A stretch of 64,000 bases of DNA from Anadara kagoshimensis (Eukaryota; Mollusca; Bivalvia; Arcoida; Arcidae). Of this stretch, positions 24,237-36,257 are shown piece by piece. Numbering within the stretch: position 1 is the first letter of the stretch; every line of letters starts with the position of its first letter. The stretch covers positions 18,903,087 to 18,967,086 of the forward strand of contig CM037870.1 in NCBI GenBank assembly GCA_021292105.1. Direction: 5' to 3'. The notes beneath the pieces were generated by a model that searched no databases, had not been told where the DNA came from, and worked only from the letters and a program-made list of their open reading frames with translations. Position numbers and translations under genes: made by a program.

Positions 24237-24317
24237 GATGGTACATGTACATGTTACTTTTTGACCGATATTGCTGATATAATACATGTAGCAATATAAA
24301 AAAGTAACTTACCATCG
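24237..24317. repeat. 81-bp fold-back
   Basis: GATGGTA...GTTACTTTTT at the left pairs with AAAAAGTAACTTACCATC at the right; inner TATTGCT/AGCAATA arms. It directly precedes the Harbinger-like MITE. Confidence 0.55.
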
Positions 24318-24321
24318 ATAA

Positions 24322-24897
24322 AGCCTTGGTCACAACCCGCCGTACGTGCAAGTGCGTGCTGTCTACGTGTAAAAACGTGGGGGAAATTTGGCGATCCGTA
24401 CGTGGCAAGTACGGCCTCCGTGCGTTTTGGTGAATACGCAGGAGAACGCAGACACGACGTAGCACTTTTAGTGCATGCAGAACTTTCTCTGCGTGCAAGC
24501 TGCGTTCGCATTACAGATTCACGGCAGTACGTGTGACGTGCGTGCCCTGCACAGCCAACGACCCCACAACGCACTGACGCCGTGAGTCACGTTCATTGTA
24601 CTTGCACGCACTTACAACGTACGAGTGAGTAAGGAAAGCGTGCGTCAGCTGCATGTGTACGTACGGCCTCCGTACGACAACGTGGCAATCGCACGGAGAT
24701 TGTACGTGGTAAGCACGATACACGCACGCACAACTCACTTACCACGTGCGCAACGTATGCTGAAAGCCGCCGCCCACGGCGTACGTCCTCCCTGCGCTTG
24801 CCACTCCCTACTCACGTTTTCAGAAAAACGTGGTGCCCGTGGCGTCCGCAGAAAACGTACGAACAATAAACACGCACGGCGGGTTGTGACCATAGCT
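24322..24897. mobile_element. Harbinger-like MITE packed with ACGT/CGTACG motifs
   Basis: Inverted ends: AGCCTTGGTCACAACCCGCC at the left and, inverted from the right, AGCTATGGTCACAACCCGCC (about 24 of 28 matching). TAA on both sides (24319-24321 and 24898-24900) fits the 3-bp target of PIF/Harbinger elements. The 576-base interior is unusually rich in CpG and in ACGT, CGTACG and ACGTGC words, unlike the AT-rich surroundings. Short ORFs on both strands reflect the composition and are not genes. Confidence 0.7.
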
Positions 24898-24976
24898 TAA
24901 GGCAGATTTCTCGGTCTAAGGATTATCAATTACCGCTAGTTAAATGCAAGTAGGGTCTGAATTTCTAATCTCCTGC

Positions 24977-25278
24977 AACCCACTACGGTAGCTCAGTTGG
25001 TAGAGTGCTCGCTTTGTAAGTGGGAGGTCGTGGGTTCGAATCCCCACGGGTCTGACCCAAGACTTGAAAATAGAAAGTGACTGTTCTTTCGCCAAGCACT
25101 CGGCATTACGAAATGAAAGTCGTGGTTCTTTCGGACGGGAACTTGAAATAAACGAGGTCCCGTGTCACCTTAAAGGTTTGACAAGGCACAAAATTTCTAC
25201 ACCTTCGTCTAAAACTGGCGAAGCCTCAATATAAGTGAAATATTTTTATTGGGACGTTAAACACTATAAATCAACTAC
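24977..25278 (+). repeat. SINE family A, well preserved
   Basis: Good A box (TAGCTCAGTTGGTAGAGTG) and B box (GGGTTCGAATCC), full body and tail (ATATAAGTGAAATATTTTTA). The tRNA-like head has no pairing acceptor stem. Confidence 0.85.
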
Positions 25279-25384
25279 TATAATCCCCTTCATGTCCAGT
25301 GGCCTGAAAAGTTGAGTTTTCAATGTTTTAAACCGAGAAAATTACTCGAGGGGAATATGGAGATCGACCATTAGTTAAAATCAG

Positions 25385-25680
25385 AAACAAACATACTAAT
25401 CCATGTCCGAATCACAATCCAGAAGCAAAGTAAAAACTTTTGAACTGACAAGTTAGGTTAGACACGTGAACTTCCACCAGGGAAGTGAGGCCGGGTGCTC
25501 CGGAAGGGTAAACACCTCCTGTTTAGCTAGCTACACCCGCCACGTGTGTAATCAAAATTGTGTGAAAGGAACAAAGAACTATGAGACGTCAAATATATCA
25601 AGGGCAATCCTGGACACAGAGACATCAAACTTATCAACAATACTGTGATGACGGCCATAAAACTTTTTGAGGGCCTTGAT
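25385..25680 (+). repeat. unclassified interspersed repeat R1, longest copy
   Basis: About 295 bases from AAACAAACATACTAATCCAT to AAAACTTTTTGAGGG. It includes GGCCGGGTGCTCCGGAAGGG and TAGCTAGCTACACCCG. No terminal repeat or coding frame seen. Confidence 0.65.
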
Positions 25681-26283
25681 AAGCCTAGGCTTGCAATATC
25701 CCCGGGTCAACAATTTATTTGCGAGCAGCCTACTTCGTTGTTTAAAACTTCGAAATATATTACATCAATTTAGTTTCAAAGTAAAAAGATTTAGTTTAAA
25801 AAGCGATATTGCTGATGTGCGTAAAACCGAGTACAACGTATTTCTGATCTAGTTCTAGTCTTTTCTTCATATTTTTACTTCTTATATTTTTGTAGCTAAA
25901 CTTAACCCTTTTCTGGCACATTATCCAGACCTTGTCAACACGAGTTAGTACATATTATGCAAAAAAAATAGGAAGCAATAAATGAACATTTGGATTCGTG
26001 CCCACCTATTTAACACGGATACGACTACAAACGCGGAAAACAGCACCTGCAGGCTGCAACCATGCATGCGTTTTCAGCCTTGGACCGGGCTTTTCGATTG
26101 TCTCCTTTGGCGCACTTGCAGTGTGTTCCTTTTTAAAGAATGCATTAGTTCATAAAAATTCAAAAGCATTACAGTACAGACCTGCCAAAAAGCTGCTCAT
26201 TTCGGTCCCTCGTAATTTTAGCTGTCTGGCTAGCACTTGTATCTTCTATCTCTCTATAACTTTTTGGCCACTACCCATATATG

Positions 26284-26503
26284 TACAGTAAAGAACTGTC
26301 GAAAGTTTAACACCAAGCTAACAAAAAGGAGTCGAATCTGGGGTGCTGAGTGACCCAGATAGGTGCAACTAGTGACCGAAAAACTGCCGATAGAGACTGC
26401 AACCGCTGAAATACTGCGCGGAAAAATGGGTAACGAGGCGAGCTGCCCATTCGGCGCCAATTTGTTAGCTCAAGTGTTAAACTTTCGTCAGGCCTGCACT
26501 GTA
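26284..26503. mobile_element. MITE family M5, copy 2
   Basis: Ends TACAGTAAAGAACTGTCGAA and (inverted) TACAGTGCAGGCCTGACGAA, followed by AGTTTAACAC; inner GTTAGCTT-type blocks are also inverted. Confidence 0.7.
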
Positions 26504-27696
26504 TCTTGGCCACTGGTCAGCCAAGCTTCGATTCTTTTTCGTTTGTTTTTTTGACAAGTCTGTATACGGTAATCTTATAGTTGCTAACAGTATTATGTTT
26601 ATTAAGGAAACGGCAAAACCATTTAGTTTCACACAAAAAAACCTACCATTCTACAAACATGCGTCATTCGGTTTCTAGGCGACAACATATATATAATTAT
26701 ACAAGAATTGCGTTGCTACTTTTACTTGTTCATACATTATTGTCAGCAAATTTTTAAGAGATTTTGTGCAAATTTTCGTAGCAACAGGTCTGGTTTCAAC
26801 AATTAACAGAACATCATTCTGGCATAAATTACATTTCGAAATTTTTTTCTGAAACTACTGGCATGGTTAATACGTTACAATGGCCGCCGTAGGTAGTGAA
26901 ATCCTATCCATTTCTGACGTGACCATTTGCTAAGAATTACATAAGAGGTCATTATTGGCATCGCCCACCACTAATCTATTAGGAAAAATGCTCCGATAAT
27001 TATACAAGCAGCGTGCTGTTACATTAACATGGACATTCAATCACTGCCGATATTTCTGAAGCGATTTTCCATTAGTGTTTGTAAACTCATTATAAATTTG
27101 GTCTCGCCAATTATCAGAACATATTTTTTCTGGTCTAATGCAATTTCAAGATTTTTTTAAACAGTAAACAGGTATAGGTTGGAGTGGTCATCAGCTTAAT
27201 TGGTGAAATCCAAATTGCAATCCATGTCTGAACGTGGCCAGTCTTGGCGGCGACAGGCATTTTCATTTTTTTATTGCCTTCATGCTTCTTTTTTCCCGCG
27301 AAGATCTACCAGCGAGATCAAGAGGTGTATCGAAAGGCTTCACTGGGGGTTCCAAGAATTGGTTGTGTATCTTAATTAATTTTTGTTGTTTACAGCAACT
27401 GTGAAACAGAAGTGTGTTAGAACTTCCATCGCCTCAGTGGTACTCAATGTGTTACTGGGACAATGGGTTTTCTTGTTTGATGTGGGAGGTCCAGGCTGTT
27501 GCCAGATACATGTTATTCAACCATTGATCACAGGGGGCCAGATTCCGAAGGACTTCCATTTTTACTCTCCACTAATATTTTCACTGAATTGAAAAGGCAT
27601 AAAAATAGATGCAACGCATATTGAACATCTTGGTGAAACCAAGTTTTCAAATTTTTACTTTCAGGAAGGACAAAGGGAAGTGGGTAAATACAAATG
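26504..27696. other. no gene seen
   Basis: AT-rich with scattered short ORFs. Nothing is supported. Confidence 0.5.
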
Positions 27697-27698
27697 TA

Positions 27699-27851
27699 CA
27701 GACAAACCTGTCTATAAAAGCCACCAAGGGAACCAGTAAAAGTGGTCTTTATGTACAGGTTCAAATAACATAAGAGCAATTGGGATACAATTCTGGCCTT
27801 TATAAGCAAGTGGCCCTTATATACATGTGGCCTTTAAGGCAGGTTAGACTG
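27699..27851. mobile_element. pogo/Tigger-like MITE M3
   Basis: CAGACAAACCTGTCTATAAA start and GGCAGGTTAGACTG end, TA on both sides (27697-27698, 27852-27853). Opposite orientation to the 8.7-kb copy. Confidence 0.7.
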
Positions 27852-27853
27852 TA

Positions 27854-29119
27854 TACTCTTTTTACCATACCAAGGGTATGATTTTCAAATTTTATCATGA
27901 ATCTGACCCCTGTGCTATGGATGTAGAGTCAGTTAAACCAAAACACATTTGCCTTATCAACTTTCAACTTCAATGTTAGTTTACAGCTATTAAACCCATG
28001 GTGACTCTTAAAAATTCCTCACATCACGTAGAGATTATTTTTAAGTTCCAAAACCATTTAAATGAAAACTAAATCAAAAGAAAAAACATTTCCTCAACTT
28101 TTTAATGAGATAATATTAACGAAAAGAGTAATCATATTATACTAAAAATATCACCAGATGAGTCTCTTTAATATTATCGAATTATCATCCTCTGTAAAAG
28201 ATGGCAAAAAAATAAGGACATTGTTCTGCCTATAGGACGGTCAAGTCCCAATATAATGGACACTTGTCGAAAAGGATTTTGAGATCCGGTACCAATTAAC
28301 TGTCCTTATTACACAGGTTATACACTATTATGTACTAAACAACCGTTAATTGAACGAAAATGCGTAAACAGCACAATTACAACCCTGGTTGGAAAACCTT
28401 TCAATTTTCGTTTCTCACATAAATCTCCAATTAAAAGGATTTTAAGTCCACTTTGACCCGATTATTGATTCAGTTCGCTCAATAATGATATAATTTAATA
28501 AATTCCATAAATGTCAGGTAGATAGTCATTATATAAACGTATTTATGTAGGAATCGCCCCGAAAGCAATTTTACTATTGACCAGCACTAAGTGAAATTGA
28601 CATTAATCAATCATCCTTGTAAACGCTGAGGTCATGTTGATAACTGGGGCACGGTAAGGGGTCTCGACCCTTTTACACCGAATAAACCCGTGCTTTTATA
28701 GTATACATATTAAAATTTTGTGAGTTAGTTATTTTTGGAATTATTCATTTTTTGGTAAAATAATATATAAAAACTGTAAATAATAATAAAGAATAATATT
28801 AATAATTAACAATTATGTGTAGGCTAAGGTAAGTTAAATAATAAATACTTGTACAAAAAATATTAAAACAACTTGTTTTTGCTTTTTTACATACTAGAAC
28901 ACAATCATAAAATCCAGCAACACTTGGGATACTTTTTAGACGACGGTGCACAAACGAAAAAGCTAGAGGGCATCCGAAAGTAAATCCAAATTTGATGATT
29001 AATGTTTGCCGCCATTGAATGAATGAATCACTGCCCCAAATATAGAAACTTATGCTTTCCACCAATGTAAAAACCGTAATTAAATATCTTTGTCTCACTA
29101 ACGTTTAAAAAATGTTCTT
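27854..29119. other. no gene seen; probable 3' flank of 14-3-3 paralogue 1
   Basis: The right part (from about 28700) is very AT-rich and probably includes the 3'UTR of the minus-strand 14-3-3 gene. A minus ORF at 28799-29098 has no recognisable features. Confidence 0.4.
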
Positions 29120-29872
29120 TTAATCATCATCAACCTGTCCATCGTCGTTTCCAACTTCACTTCTCCACAACGTTAAGTTGTCACGGAGTAACTGCATGAT
29201 TAGTGCACTGTCCTTAAAAGTCCCGTCTTCCTCTTTTTCAGCGTTCATGTCGCTAAAAGCATCGTCGAAGGCCTTTTTAGCTAAATCACAAGCCTTTTCT
29301 GGCTCCTTCTCGATTTCGTAATAATAAACTGAAAAATTAAGCGCCAAACCTAACCGTATTGGATGTGTTGTGTGTAGTTTTTCTGATGCGATTTCGTAAG
29401 CCTGTTTGTAGGCTTCTTCAGATTTGACGGCCAGATCTTTCCTGTCGCCCTCGGAACGCATCACCTCCACCTTGTAACGGTAGTAATCTCCTTTCATTTT
29501 CAGATAGAATATTCTAGATTCATTTTCAGAATTTGGGATTAACGTATTGTCCAGCAGGTTGATCACCTCGTCACAAATTTTATTCAGTTCCTTTTCTACC
29601 GTGTCTCTAAATTCAATCACAATCTTGTACTGTTTATCCTGCTCGGAATTTTTTCCCGCCAGTGTGTCCAATATACGCCAAGATGCCCGTCGTGTACCCA
29701 CCACATTCTTGTAAGCAACAGATAGAAGATTCCTTTCCTCGTCCGACAAGTGGTTTGCGCCATCCTTATCCAATAATCCTGTTACCTTTTTCATGGCTTC
29801 AGCCATATCTTCATATCTTTCAACTTGTTCGGCAACCTTAGCCTTTTCTATTAAATCTTCCCGTTCTCCCAT
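29120..29872 (-). CDS. 14-3-3 protein (paralogue 1), intronless
   Basis: Predicted 250-residue 14-3-3 adaptor, a cytosolic dimer that binds phosphoserine/phosphothreonine motifs in client proteins. The full family fold is present in one uninterrupted reading frame. The signature [13 protein letters not shown] is at residues 47-59 and the C-terminal signature [11 protein letters not shown] is near residue 230. The phosphate-binding residues are conserved: Lys55, Arg62, Arg132 and Tyr133 (Lys49, Arg56, Arg127, Tyr128 of human zeta). Ser64 matches the dimer-interface Ser58. The N-terminus ([20 protein letters not shown]) resembles zeta/epsilon forms. Compared with vertebrate zeta, residues 34-42 carry a longer, more polar insert, and the acidic tail ends in VDDD. 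The start is the first Met of the family N-terminus and the stop is TAA. Usual family length is 245-255, so the protein looks whole. It is more divergent than the neighbouring copy. The isoform cannot be assigned safely. Confidence 0.95.
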   Translation of the reverse strand: MGEREDLIEKAKVAEQVERYEDMAEAMKKVTGLLDKDGANHLSDEERNLLSVAYKNVVGTRRASWRILDTLAGKNSEQDKQYKIVIEFRDTVEKELNKICDEVINLLDNTLIPNSENESRIFYLKMKGDYYRYKVEVMRSEGDRKDLAVKSEEAYKQAYEIASEKLHTTHPIRLGLALNFSVYYYEIEKEPEKACDLAKKAFDDAFSDMNAEKEEDGTFKDSALIMQLLRDNLTLWRSEVGNDDGQVDDD

Positions 29873-29945
29873 TTTTACAGCAATAGATTTTGTGTATTGC
29901 CTGTGTCGAGATCAAGCTTCCTGTAAATCCAAGATGGCGGTGGTT
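29873..29945 (-). promoter_or_regulatory. 5' flank of 14-3-3 paralogue 1 with YY1-like GCCATCTTG motif
   Basis: Read on the minus strand, a CCGCCATCTTGGATTT motif (plus-strand AAGATGGCGG near 29929) lies about 60 bases upstream of the ATG. This is the classic YY1-type core-promoter/5'UTR element of many housekeeping genes. The same motif lies upstream of the second 14-3-3 gene. The transcription start itself cannot be fixed from sequence. Confidence 0.4.
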
Positions 29946-31140
29946 ACGGACGAGTAATCTAAAATACAATAGGATAGGTTCTAAACTATGCTAAGGATCG
30001 TCAAATACTAAGTAGGTCAACTGCAGTATACGTAGTAACGACACATTAAATACTAGTACACAACCGGTTTCAGTTAGATCTATCCACTGTTTAATATACA
30101 CCTAAAGGATACGCTGTGCACAGAATGAAAATTATCTGTTTGGGCGGGGCTTCCGATTAGTAATGTTTCTCTCGGGCATGTACGTCACTTAATGCTAAGA
30201 TTGGAGAAAAAAGCATGTCTGGGCTGATAATATTTATGTATAAACGACATGGACACTTGCATAGCACGACTTAATTAATGCGTCACACGTGTGTTATTAC
30301 GGGATAATGGGGAAATGCGATACACATTTTATCCATTCATCCTTGACTGCACAATATTTATGTTAATGAGGCATCATGAAGGAGGCAAATACATGAATGA
30401 AAAACGACGAAAAACGGCGGGAAATTGAGTACTGCAGCCAGCGACATTTCGCTGATGTAGCTTTCCCCGTCGTCGACACTTTATTTAAGATTTATGACTT
30501 TCATGTTGTAAAATTTATCAGGTATAATGTAAACATGGGTTAAAGAGGAAGAAGACATAAATAATTATTGCTGAATATTTGCGGTGAACCCTGAGACATA
30601 TTAAATTACAGGTTAAAGGTCCCTACTCATCTCCTGATATTTGCCGAGGCGTGTCGAGGTTATTTTGATTTGCTGAGGTCAAGAAAAAATAACAAATTGA
30701 GTACAGAATTTTAACACCGTACGTGTCACTGTTTTCCAAGCACAGAACCTGTTGGTGTCGATATAAATTGCATCATGCAGAAACTGCAAATCGATCATTT
30801 TGCATTGCTGACTCAACAACATCGTGTATTTTCACAATTCCTCGCAGCGTTTCAGACACCGTTTGTTTTGTCATTTTCCGGCGGACGTGTTCCATTATAT
30901 GTGGCCGCACAAAACGTTCCTTGGTGCTTAGTTTGCATTATGGCGTCCTTGCTATTAACGATATCGTTCATTACTTTGATTTTCAAAACTGTTCTTGTTT
31001 CCTTGCTTGCTTGTACCTCGTCGAGGTTCGAAATTATTTAACCTTAAAAACCATCGTTTTCAATAGGGCATGACATATGGTTCAGAACTGCCCAAAGTCT
31101 CAGTTGTTGAATCTTCAGTGGGACATGAATCACAATTATT
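29946..31140. other. upstream region of 14-3-3 paralogue 1, no further gene
   Basis: Two overlapping plus ORFs (116 and 88 codons, from 30723 and 30775) use different frames and resemble no family. Confidence 0.5.
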
Positions 31141-31171
31141 CCACTTATGTACCCATTAAGATAAGTTTTTG

Positions 31172-31458
31172 GAGAATGATCGTGTAATATTACATGACCT
31201 TAAACGCTGGAATTGAATCCGAAAAGTCCCAAATGGTTATTATTGTTTATAACCTTCACGCCAACCTGGTTGATCGTGTAACATTTATTCATGACCTTAA
31301 ACGCTGGAATTGAATCCGAATGGTTATTATTGTTCAATACCTTCACGCCAACCTGGTTGATCTTGTAATATTTATTACATGACCTTAAACGCTTGGATTG
31401 AATCCGAAAAGTTCAGAAAGGTTATTATTATAATGCAATACCTTCACGCCAACCTGGC
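31172..31458. repeat. about 93-bp tandem repeat, three copies
   Basis: Each copy carries CATGACCTTAAACGCT, GGAATTGAATCCGAA or close, and ACCTTCACGCCAACCTGG. Starts near 31172, 31267 and 31356. Confidence 0.8.
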
Positions 31459-31774
31459 AAAAGGACTAACTGTGGCGTAAGTGTGCAACATAAAGACAGG
31501 TACTCAACAACTTCCGTTAAGGAACGCCATATTGTTCTGAATGCACTACCGGGACATGCAATCTTCCATGGTTAGAAAAGACATGCCTTGCAGTTCCAAA
31601 TGCTCATGTACAGCGTTCTGGCCTTCAAAACACCACTTGCTTCCAAATATGATGCACCATAGGTTCAAAAACGCCATATGGGCAGCACTATGACCAAGAT
31701 GTTCTGGGTTAAGATTTTCTCATCTTGCAACATTTTGGTCTCTTAGCCCCCGCCCCGGTGCTAATAATAAAATT

Positions 31775-32022
31775 TAAACCAAACATAGTAATCTTTGTCC
31801 GAAGCAAAGTATACAACTTTGGAAGTGACAAGTTAGGTTGACAGGTGTACTTCCAATAAGGAAGTGAGGCCGGGTGCCTCCTGTTTAACTAGCTACACCT
31901 GTCACGTGTGAAAGGAACATAGAACTATGGGACGTCAAATATATCCAGTGCAATCCTGGACACAGAGACATCAATCTTATCACAATACTGTGATGACGAC
32001 CATAAAACTTTTTGAGGGCCAT
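31775..32022 (+). repeat. interspersed repeat R1
   Basis: Plus copy with GAAGTGAGGCCGGGTG, TAGCTACACCTGTCACGTGT and AAAACTTTTTGAGGGCC; about 50 bases shorter than the 25.4-kb copy. Confidence 0.65.
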
Positions 32023-32391
32023 AATGCATCACTATAAAACATTATTTAAAGCAAACGGCTAGCATTCAATATAATACTTGGGTTATAATGCTTTTTTGTA
32101 ACACGATACATTTGGGGTTTCAAAACAATTTGAAAGACTGTTCCGTCGCGTTTATATCAACCCTTGATTTTAAAACGTCATGAAGTTCAAATGCTAGGTG
32201 CCTTAAAACTGTTCTCGCCAAGTTGATTATAAAAAAGAAAGTTATAATGATAACAACTCCGTTAGTAATACTTGTAGAACCTTAGTTTGTGCATTTACTC
32301 CAAAAGGAATACATGTACTGACACTGACATTGAATGCAAAGAACTTCACCAAGTTCAAATTAGATCAGTTAGCAGCACTCGTTTTCAATCG

Positions 32392-32764
32392 CTGGTTGGT
32401 TGAATGTTGCTTAACGTCGCATCGGCAATTTTTTAGCTAACTATTTTATTAATCTTTTTGGATTAATCTGTGAACTCTTTGTGTATGCATGCGAAGTGTA
32501 AGTGTGTTGTATGGTCTGCCTTGTAAAAGTGCGCACTCGGGCGACTTTAAGGTGCTAGCTCACCGAGTCAGTACGCCGCAGACAAGCGTGTCACCACCAC
32601 TCCCCCGTCAGTCACATTATACTGACACCGAGTGAACCAGTAAAGACCAACGGCAAGAAAAATTCACTTTTCCACATGTGGTCTGAGCGGGCCTCGGAAC
32701 TCGCAGCGATGAGAGACCCTGGATTTGAAAACTGACGTCTTATCCATTAGACTATCGCGGCCTC
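32392..32764 (-). repeat. SINE family B, full length
   Basis: Minus-strand tRNA-like head (GGCCGCGATAGTCTAATGG, AAGACGTCAG), then ACCACATGTGG and a long conserved body (GACTCGGTGAGCTAGCACC, GGCAGACCATACAACAC). Its head differs from families A and C. The tail on the plus side reads TTGGTTGAATGTTGCTTAAC. Confidence 0.8.
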
Positions 32765-33196
32765 CGTTTTCAGTCGAACTGTCCTTGATTCGATTTGGGA
32801 TACACTAGACATTAGGATGATAATATTCTGGATACAATACTGTAACTTTCACTATTAAACTATCATTGGTTTTGAGATGGAGAATGTCGTAGATTTCAGA
32901 TTGCCAATTGAACATCCGGTCTACTCAATTTCATGGTAGAGGTTCACTTTGCAACTCATTTTGCTAGTTTTCAAAGTTTTGACTTTGCTCTTGGCGATTG
33001 GGCATGAATTAATATGTTTGTGTTTGATCTGAAACTGTACGTGTAAATTGTTCTGAATACAATATGTGTAACTTCCCAAACTGCCCTTGGTTCCAAAATA
33101 AAAAATATCATTACTTTCTGATTGCTCAGTCTGAAACACTATATTATTAATAAATTTCTAAATATTATTTCCCCGAGGGAAAATCCATTTGAAAAT

Positions 33197-33381
33197 GACA
33201 ATATAAAGTCAGCACTTTGTCAATATTTCGGCTTTACAGTCTTTATCAAGACAATCTACTACACTGTTCCTTTCACTTTTACCAGTGAAATGGCAGTGAA
33301 AGTGAAAGAAATGTAACAAGTTTCTAAATTATCAGTGTCATAGCCGAAATATTGACAAAGAGCTGATTTCACTATATCATC
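33197..33381. repeat. fold-back element
   Basis: GTCAGCACTTTGTCAATATT at 33208 is inverted as AATATTGACAAAGAGCTGAT near 33347. Inner CTTTCACTTTTACCAGTGAA-type sequence is also self-complementary with GTGAAAGTGAAAG. This explains similar ORFs on both strands. Confidence 0.65.
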
Positions 33382-33726
33382 ATCTTTAAAATTGCCCATG
33401 TTTCGAGTAGGACACACCATTTGGTACGGATGGCCTGGGTTGACACCATACAAACTTAATTGCAAATGGGCACTCATTGATGTTCAGAGTGCTAAGTTTG
33501 TACTACTGTTATGATTTTGGAAACTCTTCCGATTCCGGAACTGTCTGTGCTCAGAATGATACAACACTGGTCAACACCAAACGCGATTGAACTAGGAAAC
33601 GTCGTTTGGTTAAATATGTTTTAGAGGCAACATTTTGGCCTTCGACACTTTCTCGAATAATTCCTGTTGGAAACGTCATTGGATTCATAAATTTCTGGTT
33701 GCAACACGACACGTAAATTTTACGAC

Positions 33727-34450
33727 AATGGGTTCAGGACGCCCTGGTTGTATTTGATCTGATTAGGATCGCCCTTGGGCTCAGAACGTTCTGGTTGCAA
33801 TTGCTTCGATTGGGAACGCCATTTGGCTCAGAACGTTCTGGTTGTATTTGCTTCGATTGGGAACGTCATTGGGTTCAGAACGCCCTGGTTGCATTTGATC
33901 CAATTGGGAATGTCATTGGGCTCAGAACGTTCTGGTTGCATATGATTCGATTGGAAACGTTTTTGGGTTCAGAATGAGTTAGTTACATGTGATCCAATTG
34001 GTAACGCTTGTTGGCTCAGAACTGTCTGGTTGCATTTGCTTCGATTGGGAACGCCATTTGGCTCAGAACGTTCTGGCTGCATTTGCTTCGATTGGGAACG
34101 TCATTGGGTTAAGAACACCCTTGTTTCATTTGATCCGATTGGGAACGCCATTGGGCTCAGAACGTTATGGTTGCATTTGCTTCGATTGGAAACGTCATTG
34201 GGCTCAGCTTGTTCTGGTTGCATTTGCTTCGATTGGGAACTCCACTGGACTCAGAACGCCCTGGTTTCATTTGATCCGATTTGGAACGTCATTGGGCTCA
34301 GAACGTTGTTGTTGCAGTTGATTCGATTGGGAACGCCATTGGGCTCAGAACGCCCTGGTTTCATTTGGTCCGATTAGGAACGTCAATGGGCTCAGAACGT
34401 TCGTGTTGCAGTTGATTCGATTGGGAGCGCCATTGGGCTCAGAATGAATT
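33727..34450 (+). repeat. 47-bp minisatellite, about 15 copies
   Basis: Units read roughly TTGGGCTCAGAACG, TTCTGGTTGCATTTG, CTTCGATTGGGAACGYCA with exact 47-base spacing between TCAGAACG blocks (for example 33781 and 33828). Two unit types (CTTCGAT and GATCCGAT) mix. Since 47 is not a multiple of three, the frame rotates. Units are largely stop-free in the plus frames, giving overlapping 60-115 codon ORFs that are probably not genes. Confidence 0.9.
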
Positions 34451-36200
34451 TGTTGGTTGCAAATTGCATTGAGGACAGCAATACAGCAATGGGTTCACAA
34501 TTGATCTAGTTGCAACACGAACGAACGGCACTGCCTTCTATTTCACTAGGTAACATCACTTGATTGAAGTTGTAACACTACTACCTTTTGAACTAGGATA
34601 CTTGGATTCAGAATGATTTGATTTGGTTGTAACACTGGCCCTGAACACTGCTTTTGATTCACTATAGAATGTTATCTGGTTCAGAACGATCTCGTTGCAA
34701 CATTGCCTTTAACTCCACTATGGAACATCACTGCCTTTAGGATGATCTTGTTGCAACACTGGTTTTAAAGTCTTTGATTGCACTAGGAACACCATTGGTT
34801 CAGGTCTTCAGGATGACGATGTTGTAGTGCAATATGGTCTTCGATACTATCTTTGATTCCACTAGCGAACACCATTGGGTTCAGGATGACGCTGTTGCAG
34901 TGCAACATGGTTTCCAATACTACTTTTGATTCCACTAGCGAACACAATTGAGTTCAGGATGACATTATTGCAATGCAACACTGGTCTGACCATCAACATT
35001 GCATTTGATTCCACTAAGCAACATCACTGGATTCAGAATGATTTTGTTGCAACACTAGTTATTAAACTGCGGTTGAATCCACCATGCAACGTCACTGGAG
35101 TCGAGTGATCTGACGGCAACTAGCTTTTCAACTAGGGAAATTTGGTTTAGATTTTTTTAATTGGTTGCAACACTGGACCTGAATACTGCTTTTGATTCCA
35201 TTTTAATTTTATTAAGTTCAGGATTGTGTTCAGGTTCAGATTCTGGTTGCAACACTGACCTTCAATAATGTCTTTGATACTACTAAATAACGCCAGTTGG
35301 TTCAAAATGGATCTGGGTTCACCACTGGCATTTAGCACATTCTTTTATTGCAAATGGAAACTCATTGTGTTGACTGTTTCTGGTAGCAACACTACCTTTT
35401 TGAACTAGAAAACTACTAGTACATTGGGTTCAGAATGAATTGGTTGCAAAATTGGCCATCAACACTGCTTGTCACTGGGTTATTTGTAATCTTGGTACAA
35501 ACCTGGTCTTAAACATTAACCAATTCCACATGGAACATCACTAGGTTCAGGATGATCTGGTTACAACACTGTCTTCAACTCCGCTTTTGAATCATCTTTG
35601 TCACTGGGTTAAGTGTGAGCTTGGTACAACACTGGATTTTAAACACTGCCTTTCATCCCACAATGGAACATCACTGGATTCAGGATGATCTGGTTACAAC
35701 AGTGTCTTCAACGCCCCTTTTGAATCACCTTTGTCACTGGGTTAAGTGTGATCTTGGTACAACGCTGGACTTTAAACACTGCCTTTCATCCCACAATGGA
35801 ACATCACAGGGTTCAGGACGATCTAGTTACAATACTGGTTTCAACACTGCCTTTGAATCAGCTTTGTCACTGGGTTCAGTATGATCTTGGTACAACACTG
35901 GACAAGATATCTCATTACAACACTGGTTTACAACATTGCCTTCAACACGGCTTTTGAGTCATTTTTGTAACTTGGTTCAGTGTGATATTAGTACAACACT
36001 GCCTTTCATTCCACAAGAGATCGTAACAAGATTTTAGAGAAATACTTTTTTAACACTGGTCTTCACTAGTCTGACAATTCCACTGAGGAACATTGTTGGT
36101 TTCAGATTGCAACACTGCCATTTGTTTTCACTACCTATCAGCACTGGGTTCATAACACAATACTGACCTTCAACACCATCTTTTATTTCACTATATACCA
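34451..36200. repeat. degenerate longer-unit satellite continuing the 47-bp array
   Basis: Irregular 65-100 base units built of GGTTGCAACACTGG, TTTGATTCCACTA, GAACATCACTGGGTTCAG and ATGATCTGG-type blocks. They share GGTTCAGAA and GGAAC words with the 47-bp unit, so the arrays probably have a common origin. Confidence 0.65.
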
Positions 36201-36257
36201 TAGTTCTTCAACATTTTCATACATATTTGTTATAAATTGTAGCTAACTTAACAGGTC

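Noticed and set aside
24133-24900. ORFs of 75-121 codons on both strands
   Set aside because: They cover the CpG-rich MITE and adjoining SINE; both strands are open because of base composition.
24977-25050. tRNA gene
   Set aside because: A and B boxes are good but acceptor stems do not pair and the sequence continues into the SINE A body; the same holds for other SINE heads.
30723-31073. 116- and 88-codon ORFs
   Set aside because: They overlap in different frames, have no recognisable domain and no splice or start context.
33795-34377. Three overlapping plus-strand ORFs of 60-115 codons
   Set aside because: They follow the 47-bp minisatellite in three rotating frames; repeated peptide-like strings are a by-product.
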